From NCBI RefSeq assembly GCF_042649925.1, contig NZ_JBHSAF010000014.1, positions 558,001 to 622,000 on the forward strand: a DNA stretch of 64,000 nucleotides, given 5' to 3'. The notes under the pieces are model-generated. The model ran no database searches. It was not told where the DNA came from and saw only the letters and a list, made by a program, of their open reading frames with translations. Shown here piece by piece: positions 41,689-50,669 of this stretch; the first letter of the stretch is position 1; each line of letters begins with the position of its first letter. This DNA is from Pseudaeromonas sharmana. Its GTDB lineage: Bacteria; Pseudomonadota; Gammaproteobacteria; Enterobacterales; Aeromonadaceae. A program made the translations under genes and the position numbers.

Positions 41689-41707
41689 AAGGGGCCATTG
41701 GCCCCTT
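41689..41707 (-). terminator. Intrinsic terminator of clpX
   Basis: Stem AAGGGGCC/GGCCCCTT with a 3-base loop. On the minus strand it is followed by TCTTGTTTTTTGG. It lies just upstream of the lon heat-shock promoter, isolating lon from the clp operon. Confidence 0.85.
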
Positions 41708-41730
41708 CCGTTTGCTCATATTTAACGCAA

Positions 41731-43011
41731 TCAATCGCCGGAAACGGCCTGTCGCTCGCTGTTTTCATAGATCAGCAATGGCTGGCTCTCGCCGGCGATC
41801 ACCGTCTCATCAACAACCACCTTGCTGACATTCTGCTGTGACGGCAGGTCATACATGGTGTCAAGCAACACACCCTCGACGATCGAACGCAAACCCCGCG
41901 CGCCTGTCTTACGCTCCATCGCCTTGGCAGCAATCGCCAGCAAGGCCTCTTGACGGAACTCAAGATCTACACCTTCCAGTTTGAACAGCGCCTGGAACTG
42001 TTTGGTCAGCGCATTTTTCGGCTCAGTCAGGATTTTGATCAGCGCTGACTCATCCAGTTCGGTCAAGGTAGCAATAACCGGCAAGCGGCCGATAAATTCC
42101 GGGATCAGGCCATACTTGACCAAATCCTCTGGTTCGACCTTAGCAAAGGACTCAGTCAACGAGACCCCTTTCTCCTTGGAGCGAACCTCGGCTTTAAAAC
42201 CGATCCCCGTGCCCTTGGCGGAGCGCTGCTCGATCACTTTATCCAGACCGGCAAATGCCCCACCGCAGATGAACAGAATCTTGGAAGTGTCGACCTGCAA
42301 GAACTCCTGCTGCGGGTGTTTGCGACCACCTTGCGGGGGAACCGAGGCGATGGTGCCTTCGATCAGCTTCAACAACGCCTGCTGCACGCCTTCCCCTGAA
42401 ACATCTCGGGTAATTGACGGGTTCTCTGATTTGCGAGAGATCTTGTCAATTTCGTCGATATAGACGATACCGCGCTGTGCCTTCTCGATATCGTAATCGC
42501 ACTTCTGCAACAGTTTCTGGATGATGTTCTCGACATCCTCCCCCACATAGCCGGCTTCGGTCAGGGTTGTTGCATCCGCCATCGTAAACGGAACATCCAG
42601 GAAGCGTGCCAGCGTTTCTGCCAACAGCGTCTTGCCGCTACCAGTCGGGCCAATCAACAGGATGTTGGATTTGCCAAGCTCAACGCCATCGGCCGCATGG
42701 CCACTGCGTAAACGCTTATAGTGGTTGTAAACAGCAACCGCCAAAACTTTCTTGGCATACTCCTGGCCGATTACAAAATCGTCAAGGTGAGCACGGATTT
42801 CGTGCGGTGTCGGCAAGGCGCGTTCATCTTTGCGCGGCATGATCTCGCGGATCTCCTCGCTGATGATGTCGTTGCACAGGTCCACGCACTCGTCGCAAAT
42901 GTAAACGGACGGCCCGGCGATCAATTTGCGCACTTCATGCTGACTCTTGCCGCAAAAAGAGCAATACAGCAGTTTGCCGTGCTCGCCATCACCTTTGCGT
43001 TTATCTGTCAT
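41731..43011 (-). CDS. clpX: ATP-dependent protease ATP-binding subunit ClpX
   Basis: A 426-residue AAA+ unfoldase (E. coli 424). The N-terminal zinc-binding domain has C17, C20, C39 and C42 and recognises adaptors and substrates. Walker A is GPTGSGKTLLAETLA and Walker B is IVYIDEIDKISRK. An IGF-type loop for docking ClpP is expected at KGTGIGFKAEVRS, where GIGF is visible. It is 71 bases downstream of clpP. The leader contains a GGAGTT/AACTCC hairpin (43034-43047) and a TTATAC sequence that may be an internal promoter. Confidence 0.97.
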   Translation of the reverse strand: MTDKRKGDGEHGKLLYCSFCGKSQHEVRKLIAGPSVYICDECVDLCNDIISEEIREIMPRKDERALPTPHEIRAHLDDFVIGQEYAKKVLAVAVYNHYKRLRSGHAADGVELGKSNILLIGPTGSGKTLLAETLARFLDVPFTMADATTLTEAGYVGEDVENIIQKLLQKCDYDIEKAQRGIVYIDEIDKISRKSENPSITRDVSGEGVQQALLKLIEGTIASVPPQGGRKHPQQEFLQVDTSKILFICGGAFAGLDKVIEQRSAKGTGIGFKAEVRSKEKGVSLTESFAKVEPEDLVKYGLIPEFIGRLPVIATLTELDESALIKILTEPKNALTKQFQALFKLEGVDLEFRQEALLAIAAKAMERKTGARGLRSIVEGVLLDTMYDLPSQQNVSKVVVDETVIAGESQPLLIYENSERQAVSGD

Positions 43012-43082
43012 TCACAAACCTCAATAGAAAACAGGAGTTCAAACTCCCGACAGCCTCAGTGTATAACAGGCGCTGCCGCGTG

Positions 43083-43706
43083 TCAGTCACGCTTGGCCAA
43101 GACGCCATCGACAATACCATATTCGACCGCTTGCTCGGCAGACATGAAATTATCGCGATCGGTGTCACGCTCGATTCTATCCAGCGGTTGGCCGGTATGG
43201 AACGCCAATCGCTCGTTGAGCGTCTGCTTGATCTTCAGGATTTCCATGGCGTGGATCTGGATGTCGGACGCCTGGCCCTGAAATCCACCCAGTGGCTGGT
43301 GAATCATCACCCGCGAGTGCGGCAGGACAAAGCGCTTGCCCTCGGCCCCGCCGGCGAGCAAAAACGCCCCCATCGAACAGGCTTGTCCCATACAGACAGT
43401 ACTGACATCCGGTTTGATGAACTGCATGGTGTCATAGATGGACATGCCTGCAGTCACCGAACCCCCTGGCGAGTTGATATACAGATAGATATCTTTTTCG
43501 GGATTCTCGGATTCCAGAAACAGGAGTTGAGCCACGACCAGGTTAGCCATGTAGTCTTCAACCTGACCGGTCAAGAAGATCACCCGCTCTTTGAGCAAGC
43601 GAGAATAAATATCGTATGAACGCTCACCCTTGGCGGTTTGTTCCACCACAATCGGGACCAGAGCATTCATCGTCGGCGCAAGCGGATCCTGGAGCAGTTT
43701 ATTCAT
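43083..43706 (-). CDS. clpP: ATP-dependent Clp protease proteolytic subunit
   Basis: A 207-residue serine peptidase, identical in length to E. coli ClpP including the propeptide. The catalytic triad is S111 (GQACSMGAFL), H136 (RVMIHQPLGG) and D185 (ERDTDRDNF). It forms the tetradecameric chamber served by ClpX. It lies between tig and clpX on the same strand. A hairpin terminator and a TATAAT box occur in the 85-base gap from tig, so transcription into clpP may be partly independent of tig. Confidence 0.97.
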   Translation of the reverse strand: MNKLLQDPLAPTMNALVPIVVEQTAKGERSYDIYSRLLKERVIFLTGQVEDYMANLVVAQLLFLESENPEKDIYLYINSPGGSVTAGMSIYDTMQFIKPDVSTVCMGQACSMGAFLLAGGAEGKRFVLPHSRVMIHQPLGGFQGQASDIQIHAMEILKIKQTLNERLAFHTGQPLDRIERDTDRDNFMSAEQAVEYGIVDGVLAKRD

Positions 43707-43724
43707 AAGGCGATGTTCCTAAAG

Positions 43725-43755
43725 TAAAAAGGCCCGAGTGAGAGCACACGGGCCA
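43725..43755 (-). terminator. Intrinsic terminator between tig and clpP
   Basis: On the minus strand GGCCCG, a 12-base loop region with GTG/CAC pairing, CGGGCC, then TTTTT. Placed 37 bases after the tig stop codon and upstream of clpP. Confidence 0.85.
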
Positions 43756-43791
43756 TTATAGGCATCAATTTCGTGATGACGTCAAATGCTA

Positions 43792-45102
43792 TCAGGCAGC
43801 TGACGCGGCACGGTTAATGACATCGTCGAAGGATACCGGTTTATCGGTCACTTGCGCCTTGGACATGATCAGCTCAACTGCTTGCTCTTCTACCGCCAGA
43901 TTGCGGATGTTGTTCAGCAGTTGTTCGTTCTTGAAGTAGTAGTCAACGACTTCCTGCGGATCTTCATACGCGGTGGCCATGGACTCGATGATGCTCTTGA
44001 CGCGTGCATCTTCGGCTTCAATTTTGTTGGTGCGGATCACTTCGCCCAGCAGCAGGCCGATACGAACGCGGCGTTCTGCTTGCTCCTGGAACAGTTCAGC
44101 CGGCAGGGCAGGCATGTTGGCGTTTTGCGCGCCGCCGAAACGTTGCATGGCTTGCTTGCGCAGTGCTTCGATTTCTTGCTCTACGGCCGCCTTAGGCACA
44201 GCGATTTCGTTGCTGTCAACCAGCCCTTGCAGGACTTGTTCCTTAACAGCATTCTTCAGCGCCTGGCTCAGCTCACGCTCCATGTTCTTGCGCACTTCGC
44301 CACGCAGTGACTCAACAGCACCGTCTTCTACGCCGAAACGCTTGACGAATTCTTCGGTCAGTTCAGGCAGAACCTGCTTTTCAACCTTGTTCAGCTTGAT
44401 GGCAAACTTGGCCGCTTTACCCTTCAGGTTTTCAGCGTGGTAGTCAGCCGGGAACGTGACGTCGATATCGAAGGTCTCGCCAGCTTTCTTACCGAACAGG
44501 CCATCTTCAAAGCCCGGGATCATGCGACCGGCACCGAGGACCAGAGCGAAGTTTTCTGCCTTGCCACCCTCGAACTCAACACCATCGATGGAACCAGTGA
44601 AGTCCATGTTGACGCGCAGATCGGCTGCCGCCGCGGCATCCGTTTCTTCCCAGGTCGCATGCTGCTTGCGCAGCGTCTCGATCATCTTATCCAGATCGGT
44701 GTCTTCAACACTGGCGACCGGCTTTTCGATCTTGATGGTATCCAGATTCTTGATTTCAATTTCCGGATACACTTCGAAGGTGGCAGTGAAAGCAAAATCT
44801 TCACCAACCGTCAGTTCCTTCGGTTCAACAGTCGGAGCGCCAGCCGGGCTCAGCTTCTGACCAACGACGGCTTCGACAAAATGGCGCTGAATCAGTGCAT
44901 CAGCCACATCCGCGATCACAGCTTGACCATACATCTTCTTGATCATGGACATCGGTGCCTTGCCCGGGCGGAAACCGTCAACACGACGAGTCTTCGCCAG
45001 TTGAGCCAAGCGGGCATTGACTTCTTTTTCTACCTTGTCAGCCGGGACTGTGATGGTAAGACGGCGCTCCAGACCTTGGGTCGTCTCTACAGAAACTTGC
45101 AT
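43792..45102 (-). CDS. tig: Trigger factor
   Basis: A 436-residue ribosome-associated chaperone (E. coli 432). The N-terminal ribosome-binding domain contains the signature loop GFRPGKAPMSMIKKMYG (about residues 43-59). The FKBP-type prolyl isomerase domain spans about 150-245 (VNMDFTGSIDGVEFEGG, LVLGAGRMIPGFEDGLFG). The helical C-terminal arms follow. It acts first on nascent chains at the ribosome exit. It heads the tig-clpP-clpX run, has its own consensus-like promoter at 45233-45261, and a leader of about 120 bases with a GAAGGC hairpin. Confidence 0.96.
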   Translation of the reverse strand: MQVSVETTQGLERRLTITVPADKVEKEVNARLAQLAKTRRVDGFRPGKAPMSMIKKMYGQAVIADVADALIQRHFVEAVVGQKLSPAGAPTVEPKELTVGEDFAFTATFEVYPEIEIKNLDTIKIEKPVASVEDTDLDKMIETLRKQHATWEETDAAAAADLRVNMDFTGSIDGVEFEGGKAENFALVLGAGRMIPGFEDGLFGKKAGETFDIDVTFPADYHAENLKGKAAKFAIKLNKVEKQVLPELTEEFVKRFGVEDGAVESLRGEVRKNMERELSQALKNAVKEQVLQGLVDSNEIAVPKAAVEQEIEALRKQAMQRFGGAQNANMPALPAELFQEQAERRVRIGLLLGEVIRTNKIEAEDARVKSIIESMATAYEDPQEVVDYYFKNEQLLNNIRNLAVEEQAVELIMSKAQVTDKPVSFDDVINRAASAA

Positions 45103-45232
45103 TCTTTTACCTCGTTCAACTCAGCTTACGGAACCGGTCGTTCCGCACCTCAGACTCAGCCAGGCGACAACCGCCCTCTTCATCCGTGTTTGAAGGCAAA
45201 TCGCCTTCCCTTGATTCATAAAATGACGCGGC

Positions 45233-45261
45233 ATTATAGCCATGCCTGTCCGGTGAGTCGA
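45233..45261 (-). promoter_or_regulatory. Predicted sigma-70 promoter of tig
   Basis: On the minus strand TCGACT, exactly 17 bases, TATAAT. Transcription would begin near 45226, giving a leader of about 120 bases that contains the hairpin GAAGGC/GCCTTC at 45192-45208. The 331-base gap from tig to the GH84 start holds no other gene. Confidence 0.72.
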
Positions 45262-45433
45262 GCCATAGGGCCGGCCGCGAGCATATCTGAATCGCATTTT
45301 TACGACAAAAACGCCACTGTTCGCTGGCTTTTTGTACTGAAAACTCCGGTATCAACACCATGTGATGACGAATTATTCCGTCAACGCAATCAGTCTTGCT
45401 AAAGTGCGCCTTCCATCTCTCACAGGAGAGCCC

Positions 45434-46543
45434 ATGTTATCGAGCCCCCTCCCTTCATCCTTAGTGGCTTCACTCCCTCCCGCAGGCCTTGGTGTCATTG
45501 AAGGTTTTTTTGGTCAGAGCTGGTCCTGGCTGGCTCGCAACCACTATGCACAATGGCTGCCGGCGCACGGGTATGGTTTCTATATCTATGCGCCGAAAGA
45601 CGACGCCTGTCTGCGCCGCACCTGGTGGCTTAGCTGGAGCGATGAGCAGTGGCAACACCTGGTTGACCTGCGCAAATGCTGTCGCCAAAACGGGCTGGCA
45701 TTTGGCATTGGCCTTACCCCGCTGGGAGCCCATCACAACTACCGGCAGCATCGCCCGCGACTGCTAGCGCGCATAGATGAAATTAACCGACGCTTGCAAC
45801 CGGACATCCTGGCGGTACTGTTTGATGATATGCCCAGCGACACCCCACAGCTGGCATCGTTGCAACTGGAGATTGCCCACGACATCGCTGCCCACAGTCA
45901 GGCCAAACGGCATATATTCTGCCCCAGTTTTTATTCTACCGATCCCGTACTGGAACGCGTATTCGGTGCCATGCCGACTGATTACTGGCAGACGCTGGCG
46001 TGCGGTCTGGACAGCCGTTTCGACCTGTTTTGGACAGGGCCGAAAGTCTGTTCCGACAGCTACCCGGAAGATCACCTGCGCTGGGTCATCGACACCTTGG
46101 GCCGCAAACCCTTTTTATGGGACAACTATCCGGTCAATGATGGTAAAAAAGCCAGTGATTACCTCTATTTAAGAGCATTTCAGCATCGTCCCCCCTCACT
46201 GGGCAGCTACCTTGCCGGCCATGCAGTCAACCCGATGAAACAACCCGGCCTCAGCCGTTTGCCACTGGCCAGCCTGCCGTTGAGTTATGCGCTGGGCGAA
46301 CATTATGATGCCGACGCCATCTGGCTGGAGCAGGCACAGCGGGATCTCGGTCCCACTATTGCCAACCTGTTAGCCACTGATTTGACCTGGTTTTGTGAAA
46401 CCGGCCTGGCGCAATTGAGCACGCAACAGCATCAAATCCTGCTGGAACGCTACCAACCCTATGCAGATAACGCATCCGTTGCCGAACTGTTAGGCTGGCT
46501 CAACGGCAACGACCGTTTCGACCCTGCGTGTCTGACCGGATAA
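45434..46543 (+). CDS. GH84-type beta-N-acetylglucosaminidase domain protein (cytoplasmic)
   Basis: A 369-residue protein made only of a GH84 (NAGidase/O-GlcNAcase) catalytic barrel. VIEGFFGQSWSW (21-32) begins strand 1 and YAPKDDACLR (52-61) follows. The catalytic aspartate pair is D131-D132 in AVLFDDMPSD, and substrate-site WTGPKVCSD (200-208) and LWDNYPVND (228-236) are conserved. GH84 enzymes remove N-acetylglucosamine by substrate-assisted catalysis. No signal peptide, carbohydrate-binding or dockerin modules are present. The ATG at 45434 has an AGGAG site; the frame extends upstream to 45362 without support. An EamA exporter gene follows 12 bases downstream. The substrate is unknown. 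Confidence 0.8.
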   Translation: MLSSPLPSSLVASLPPAGLGVIEGFFGQSWSWLARNHYAQWLPAHGYGFYIYAPKDDACLRRTWWLSWSDEQWQHLVDLRKCCRQNGLAFGIGLTPLGAHHNYRQHRPRLLARIDEINRRLQPDILAVLFDDMPSDTPQLASLQLEIAHDIAAHSQAKRHIFCPSFYSTDPVLERVFGAMPTDYWQTLACGLDSRFDLFWTGPKVCSDSYPEDHLRWVIDTLGRKPFLWDNYPVNDGKKASDYLYLRAFQHRPPSLGSYLAGHAVNPMKQPGLSRLPLASLPLSYALGEHYDADAIWLEQAQRDLGPTIANLLATDLTWFCETGLAQLSTQQHQILLERYQPYADNASVAELLGWLNGNDRFDPACLTG

Positions 46544-46555
46544 CAAGGAGAAGTT

Positions 46556-47446
46556 GTGACAAGGTCTTTGTTGGATCGCTCCACCCTGCTGGCACTGTTA
46601 ACCATCCTGTTGTGGTCATCGCTGGCGGCTCTCACCTCACGAGTACAAAGTGTCTCGCCAATGGTTCTGGTTGGGCTGGTCTTATTTTTCTGCGGCCTCG
46701 GCGCACTGCCGCTCTGGCGCCAATGGCGGGCAGCCACCAGCACCTGGCTGGTTACCATAGGCGCGTTTTTTGGCTATCACCTGCTGTTGTTCAGCGCCTT
46801 TCGTCATGCGCCTGTGCTGGAGGCCAACCTCATTAATTACCTGTGGCCGCTGATGATACTGTTATTCACGCCTTTGCTGTTGCCAGGACACCCGCTTGGC
46901 AAAAATCATCTGCTCGCCGCAGCAATGGGCCTTAGCGGCACAGTGCTGGTCATGGTCAACGGCCAATTACAACTGCAGTGGCAATATCTCCCGGGTTATT
47001 TATTGGCACTGGGTGCCGCGGTGATTTGGGGAGCCTATTCGGTGTTGTCACGACGACTGCCACCGGCCCCTGCCCCGGTCATCGGCGCCTGTTGCCTGCT
47101 GGCCGGCGTGCTGGCGCTGGTGACAGCCCGATTAACCGAAGGCGCCCTGCCGTGGCAGCGCATCTCGACAACGGAGTGGGGATTGATCATTGGCTTGGCC
47201 TTAGGCCCGATGGGCGCCGCCTTCATCACTTGGTATCTGGCTTTGCGAGATGGCGATCCCAGACGTATCGGAATTCTGGCGTATCTTACACCCTTGTTCA
47301 GCACGCTGTTGCTGGTGTTGCTCAACGGCGAACGTTTGACATGGCGTCATTTATTCGCCGGATGCTTGATCATGGGTGGCGCGCTGTTAGGTGTACTCTG
47401 GCGCCGCGTCGAAAACCGGGAGTCAGACAGAACTTCGCCACCATGA
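46556..47446 (+). CDS. EamA/DMT-family exporter
   Basis: A 296-residue drug/metabolite transporter with ten membrane helices in two EamA halves. Typical motifs are APVLEANLINYLWPLMI in the first half and PMGAAFITWYLALRDGDPRRI in the second, similar to the aromatic amino-acid exporter YddG. The GTG at 46556 follows an AAGGAG site. It begins 12 bases after the GH84 gene, so the two are probably cotranscribed. Whether the transporter exports a product of the glycosidase is speculation. Confidence 0.83.
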   Translation: MTRSLLDRSTLLALLTILLWSSLAALTSRVQSVSPMVLVGLVLFFCGLGALPLWRQWRAATSTWLVTIGAFFGYHLLLFSAFRHAPVLEANLINYLWPLMILLFTPLLLPGHPLGKNHLLAAAMGLSGTVLVMVNGQLQLQWQYLPGYLLALGAAVIWGAYSVLSRRLPPAPAPVIGACCLLAGVLALVTARLTEGALPWQRISTTEWGLIIGLALGPMGAAFITWYLALRDGDPRRIGILAYLTPLFSTLLLVLLNGERLTWRHLFAGCLIMGGALLGVLWRRVENRESDRTSPP

Positions 47447-47524
47447 CAGTCTCACGTTTCATGTTATCCTGTTGGCGGCAGTGACCGCTGCCGGCAAACC
47501 GTTATCCTCGATCAGGAGAGATTC

Positions 47525-47932
47525 ATGCGCATTCTGCATACCATGCTGCGGGTCGGCGACCTGCAACGTTCCATCGACTTCTACACCCGCATCCTCGGCA
47601 TGAAATTACTGCGTCAGAGCGAAAACCCTGAATACCAATACACGCTGGCCTTTGTTGGCTACGGTGAGGAACAAGATGAGGCCGTGATTGAGCTGACCTA
47701 CAACTGGGGGGTCAGCGAGTACGACATGGGCTCCGCCTTTGGCCACATCGCCATCGAAGCACAGGACATCTACGCCACCTGCGACGCTATTCGTGCAGCT
47801 GGCGGAACCATCACCCGTGAACCTGGCCCAGTCAAAGGCGGTACCACCGAGATCGCCTTTGTTGTTGACCCTGATGGTTACAAGATCGAATTGATTAACC
47901 AAAAACATGCCGGCCTGGGACTGGGTGGCTAA
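47525..47932 (+). CDS. gloA: Glyoxalase I (lactoylglutathione lyase)
   Basis: A 135-residue glyoxalase I, identical in length to E. coli GloA. All four metal ligands are in place: H5 (RILHTML), E56 (VIELTYNW), H74 (FGHIAIE) and E122 (KIELINQ), and the length predicts the Ni2+-type enzyme. It turns the methylglyoxal-glutathione hemithioacetal into S-lactoylglutathione. An AGGAG site precedes the ATG. It is likely monocistronic: a GC-rich hairpin (CCCCGGC/GCCGGGG, 47939-47956) follows, though with a poor T-tract. Confidence 0.96.
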   Translation: MRILHTMLRVGDLQRSIDFYTRILGMKLLRQSENPEYQYTLAFVGYGEEQDEAVIELTYNWGVSEYDMGSAFGHIAIEAQDIYATCDAIRAAGGTITREPGPVKGGTTEIAFVVDPDGYKIELINQKHAGLGLGG

Positions 47933-48032
47933 TGTTTCCCCCGGCTTCTGCCGGGGTTCAATGCAAGTGATATTGAGATCACTGCCTGTCGCCATATAAC
48001 GGCAGTAACAGGCTTGCTGACGGGAGAGTTTG

Positions 48033-48626
48033 ATGCTGATCTTCATCTGTGTTGTGGTACTGCTCTGCATGCTGGCCCTGTGGCTGGTCGCCATATATAA
48101 CCAGTTAGTCACCCTGCAAGCCCAGTATCGCAACAGTTTTGCTCAGATCGACGTGCAGTTAAGACGCCGTCATGACCTGATCCCAAACCTGGTTGAAACA
48201 GTCAAAGGCTACCTGCGGCATGAATCTACCACGCTGACCACCGTCATTGAGGCACGCAATACCGCCATGTCAGTCCTCAAACTCGCCAGTGCTCATCCCG
48301 GTCAAAGCAGCAGCATGCAACAACTGGCGCAGGCCGAAAATCAGCTGACTCGAGCCCTTGGCAGTTTGAACGTTCAGCTGGAGGCCTATCCAGACCTGAA
48401 AGCCAATGAAACGGTGCGGGCCTTGTTTGAAGAGCTGACCGCTACCGAGAATCGTGTCGCCTTTGCGCGCCAGGCGTTTAATGATGGCGTGACCAGCTAT
48501 AACATCTATCGGCGCCTGTTCCCGAACATCCTGGTCGCCAGCCGCATTGGCCACACCATGGACGCCAGCTTGCTGGAGATGGACGAGGTTCCCCTCCAGC
48601 AAGCGCCGGTCATATCACTCACTTGA
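48033..48626 (+). CDS. LemA family protein
   Basis: A 197-residue protein with one N-terminal transmembrane helix (about 3-22, IFICVVVLLCMLALWLVAIY) and a helical bundle carrying YRNSFAQIDVQLRRRHDLIP, NLVETVKGY and FNDGVTSYNIYRRLFPN, the LemA pattern. The ATG at 48033 follows GGGAGAG. LemA proteins commonly sit beside HtpX/M48 membrane proteases; here an M48 gene begins 36 bases downstream, so they probably form one operon and one complex. The molecular role of LemA is not settled. Confidence 0.9.
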   Translation: MLIFICVVVLLCMLALWLVAIYNQLVTLQAQYRNSFAQIDVQLRRRHDLIPNLVETVKGYLRHESTTLTTVIEARNTAMSVLKLASAHPGQSSSMQQLAQAENQLTRALGSLNVQLEAYPDLKANETVRALFEELTATENRVAFARQAFNDGVTSYNIYRRLFPNILVASRIGHTMDASLLEMDEVPLQQAPVISLT

Positions 48627-48662
48627 GACCAACAGGGTTGAACCCTGAGATTGAGCCCGCCG

Positions 48663-50549
48663 ATGGACTTTTATCGTCATCAGGCAGAACGCCGGCGTCA
48701 GAGCCGCTGGCTGTTATGCCTTTATGTTAGTGGTGTTGTCGCTCTGGGCCTGCTTTCCAGTGCATTGATCACGGCCATGCTATTGCCAATCCGCTGGCTG
48801 TTGACTCCCCCTGACAGTCAACATCCACTCTTCTCCGCGACCGAGATGATCGGCCTTACCTGCGCCGTGATGTTTATCAGTCTGCTGGTGTCAGTTCTGC
48901 GCTATCAAAGCCTCAGACAAGGCGGCTGGAAAGTCGCCCAGTTACTAGGCGGACGACGCCTGGCCATTCGCCCGGCAGCGCTCAAAGAACAACAACTGCG
49001 CAACGTGGTAGAAGAGATGGCGTTAGCAAGCAATCTGCCTGTTCCAGCTATTTTTGTGCAGGATGAGGAACGCGGGATCAATGCATTCGCCGCAGGCAGC
49101 ACCATTCATGATGCGGTCATTGTGGTCACGGCCGGGGCCTTGGACGCACTCGACCGCGATGAACTACAGGCCATGGTCGCCCACGAAGTCAGTCATATCT
49201 ATCATGGCGATATCCGCTTGAATACACTTCTCGCCGCCGCTTTGTCCGGGCTGCTCTTCATTACCCGGGTGGCTATCTGGATCAATCAGTTTGGTCAGAC
49301 CCGAACCCGCCGCTATGAGCGCAGCGCCACCCCCCTGCTACAGGAGAGCCTGGCTGCACTCGGCTACGGAGGGGTGCTGTTTGGGCGGTTACTGGGGGCC
49401 GCAGTCAACCGTCAACGCGAGGCGCTCGCCGATGCCAGTGCTGTTCAATTCTGCCGCCATCCGGAAGCGTTGGCCAATGCACTAAAGAAAGTCGCCGGAC
49501 ACCCCTATGCCTCGCTGGTCTTTCATCCGGCCAGTGCAGAGTTTCAACATCTTTTTTTTGCACAGGGTCTGCCGCAAACCTTTGCCGGCAAACTGGCTAC
49601 CCACCCGCCGCTGTCCGAACGCATCCGGTTATTACAACCCGACTGGGATGGGTGTTATATCCGCACCGGAGCCCGCATGACGCCAGATGAGTACCGGGAA
49701 ACCGCGGATATCCCGGCCCCTCAACGCCCGAACCGCGATCTTACAACCAACTGGCAGGTGACCCCGCATCAGACCGTGTCGATTTCCGAACTGGATCTGG
49801 ATGCACCGCAGGAATGGATGCCTTTCCTGCCCACGGCGCTGCGTGATGCGGTGCATGACGACACCCTGGCGCCTTGCGTTATCGCGGCAATGTTGCTGAG
49901 TACCGATCTCGCGATTCGCCACCGTCAACTCAAGGCACACCCGGATGGCGAACATGTCGACGCCATGAGTCGGTTTGAAATACCACGCAAATTGCGTCTG
50001 GGGGTGCTCGAACTGGCACTGGCAACACTGCGCCAACGCTCCAGCGCGGAACTGGACTCAATGCTGGCGCAGTGGCGCCAGCTCATCGAGGCCGATCAGC
50101 AGGTGAGTTTAACGGAATGGCTGATTTTTCAACTGGCTAGCCACCAGTTGACTCCGCGGGTGCATAGCACTGCGCCCCTGCGTCAATTGGAGTCCTGCCT
50201 GACCCCATTGAATCTGCTGCTCAACAAGCTAGACCTTGCCGCAAGCGAACAGAGTGCACAACATCACCCCTTGTGCAACCGCGTGCTTGCGCAGTTGGGA
50301 CTGCCGCAGGTGCCGCCCGTGTCCGCGTCTTCCTGGGAAACCATCGAACAGGCACTGGCGCAACTGAAACTGGCCTCACCAGGCATCCGTCTGAAAATCT
50401 TGCAGGGATTGGCAGTCATCATGGAGCAGGATGGTCAGATCACCGACATCGAGTTTGAGTTATTCCGCGTATTAAGCCTCTGCTTTGACATGCCGATGGC
50501 ACCTTTGCGTCAAGGGATGACGATCACAAAACCGGCTACCGGGAGCTAG
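48663..50549 (+). CDS. M48-family membrane metalloprotease (HtpX-like) with extended C-terminus
   Basis: A 628-residue protein. Two N-terminal membrane helices (about 20-46 and 58-78) precede the peptidase domain with zinc motif HEVSH (in MVAHEVSHIYHGD, about residue 175) and the third ligand Glu in REALADASAV. A further hydrophobic stretch follows the zinc site. After about residue 330 comes a roughly 300-residue soluble region rich in Gln and Leu, absent from HtpX, and the last 50 residues contain a TerB-like VIMEQDGQITDIEFELFR. Substrate is unknown; membrane-protein quality control is likely. ATG 48663 is preferred over TTG 48651. Confidence 0.87.
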   Translation: MDFYRHQAERRRQSRWLLCLYVSGVVALGLLSSALITAMLLPIRWLLTPPDSQHPLFSATEMIGLTCAVMFISLLVSVLRYQSLRQGGWKVAQLLGGRRLAIRPAALKEQQLRNVVEEMALASNLPVPAIFVQDEERGINAFAAGSTIHDAVIVVTAGALDALDRDELQAMVAHEVSHIYHGDIRLNTLLAAALSGLLFITRVAIWINQFGQTRTRRYERSATPLLQESLAALGYGGVLFGRLLGAAVNRQREALADASAVQFCRHPEALANALKKVAGHPYASLVFHPASAEFQHLFFAQGLPQTFAGKLATHPPLSERIRLLQPDWDGCYIRTGARMTPDEYRETADIPAPQRPNRDLTTNWQVTPHQTVSISELDLDAPQEWMPFLPTALRDAVHDDTLAPCVIAAMLLSTDLAIRHRQLKAHPDGEHVDAMSRFEIPRKLRLGVLELALATLRQRSSAELDSMLAQWRQLIEADQQVSLTEWLIFQLASHQLTPRVHSTAPLRQLESCLTPLNLLLNKLDLAASEQSAQHHPLCNRVLAQLGLPQVPPVSASSWETIEQALAQLKLASPGIRLKILQGLAVIMEQDGQITDIEFELFRVLSLCFDMPMAPLRQGMTITKPATGS

Positions 50550-50669
50550 TGCGATTTGAAAACGTTAACAGCCGCACTCTCTGTGGTGTGCGTGGCTGTT
50601 AGCCTGCAGCGCTGTCGGTATAATCACCACGACTAAAACAATCAATCTAGCCGCACGGGAAGAGACGAT

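Noticed and set aside
44437..45402. 321-codon open frame on the plus strand over tig
   Set aside because: Antisense to trigger factor with no ribosome site or recognisable motif.
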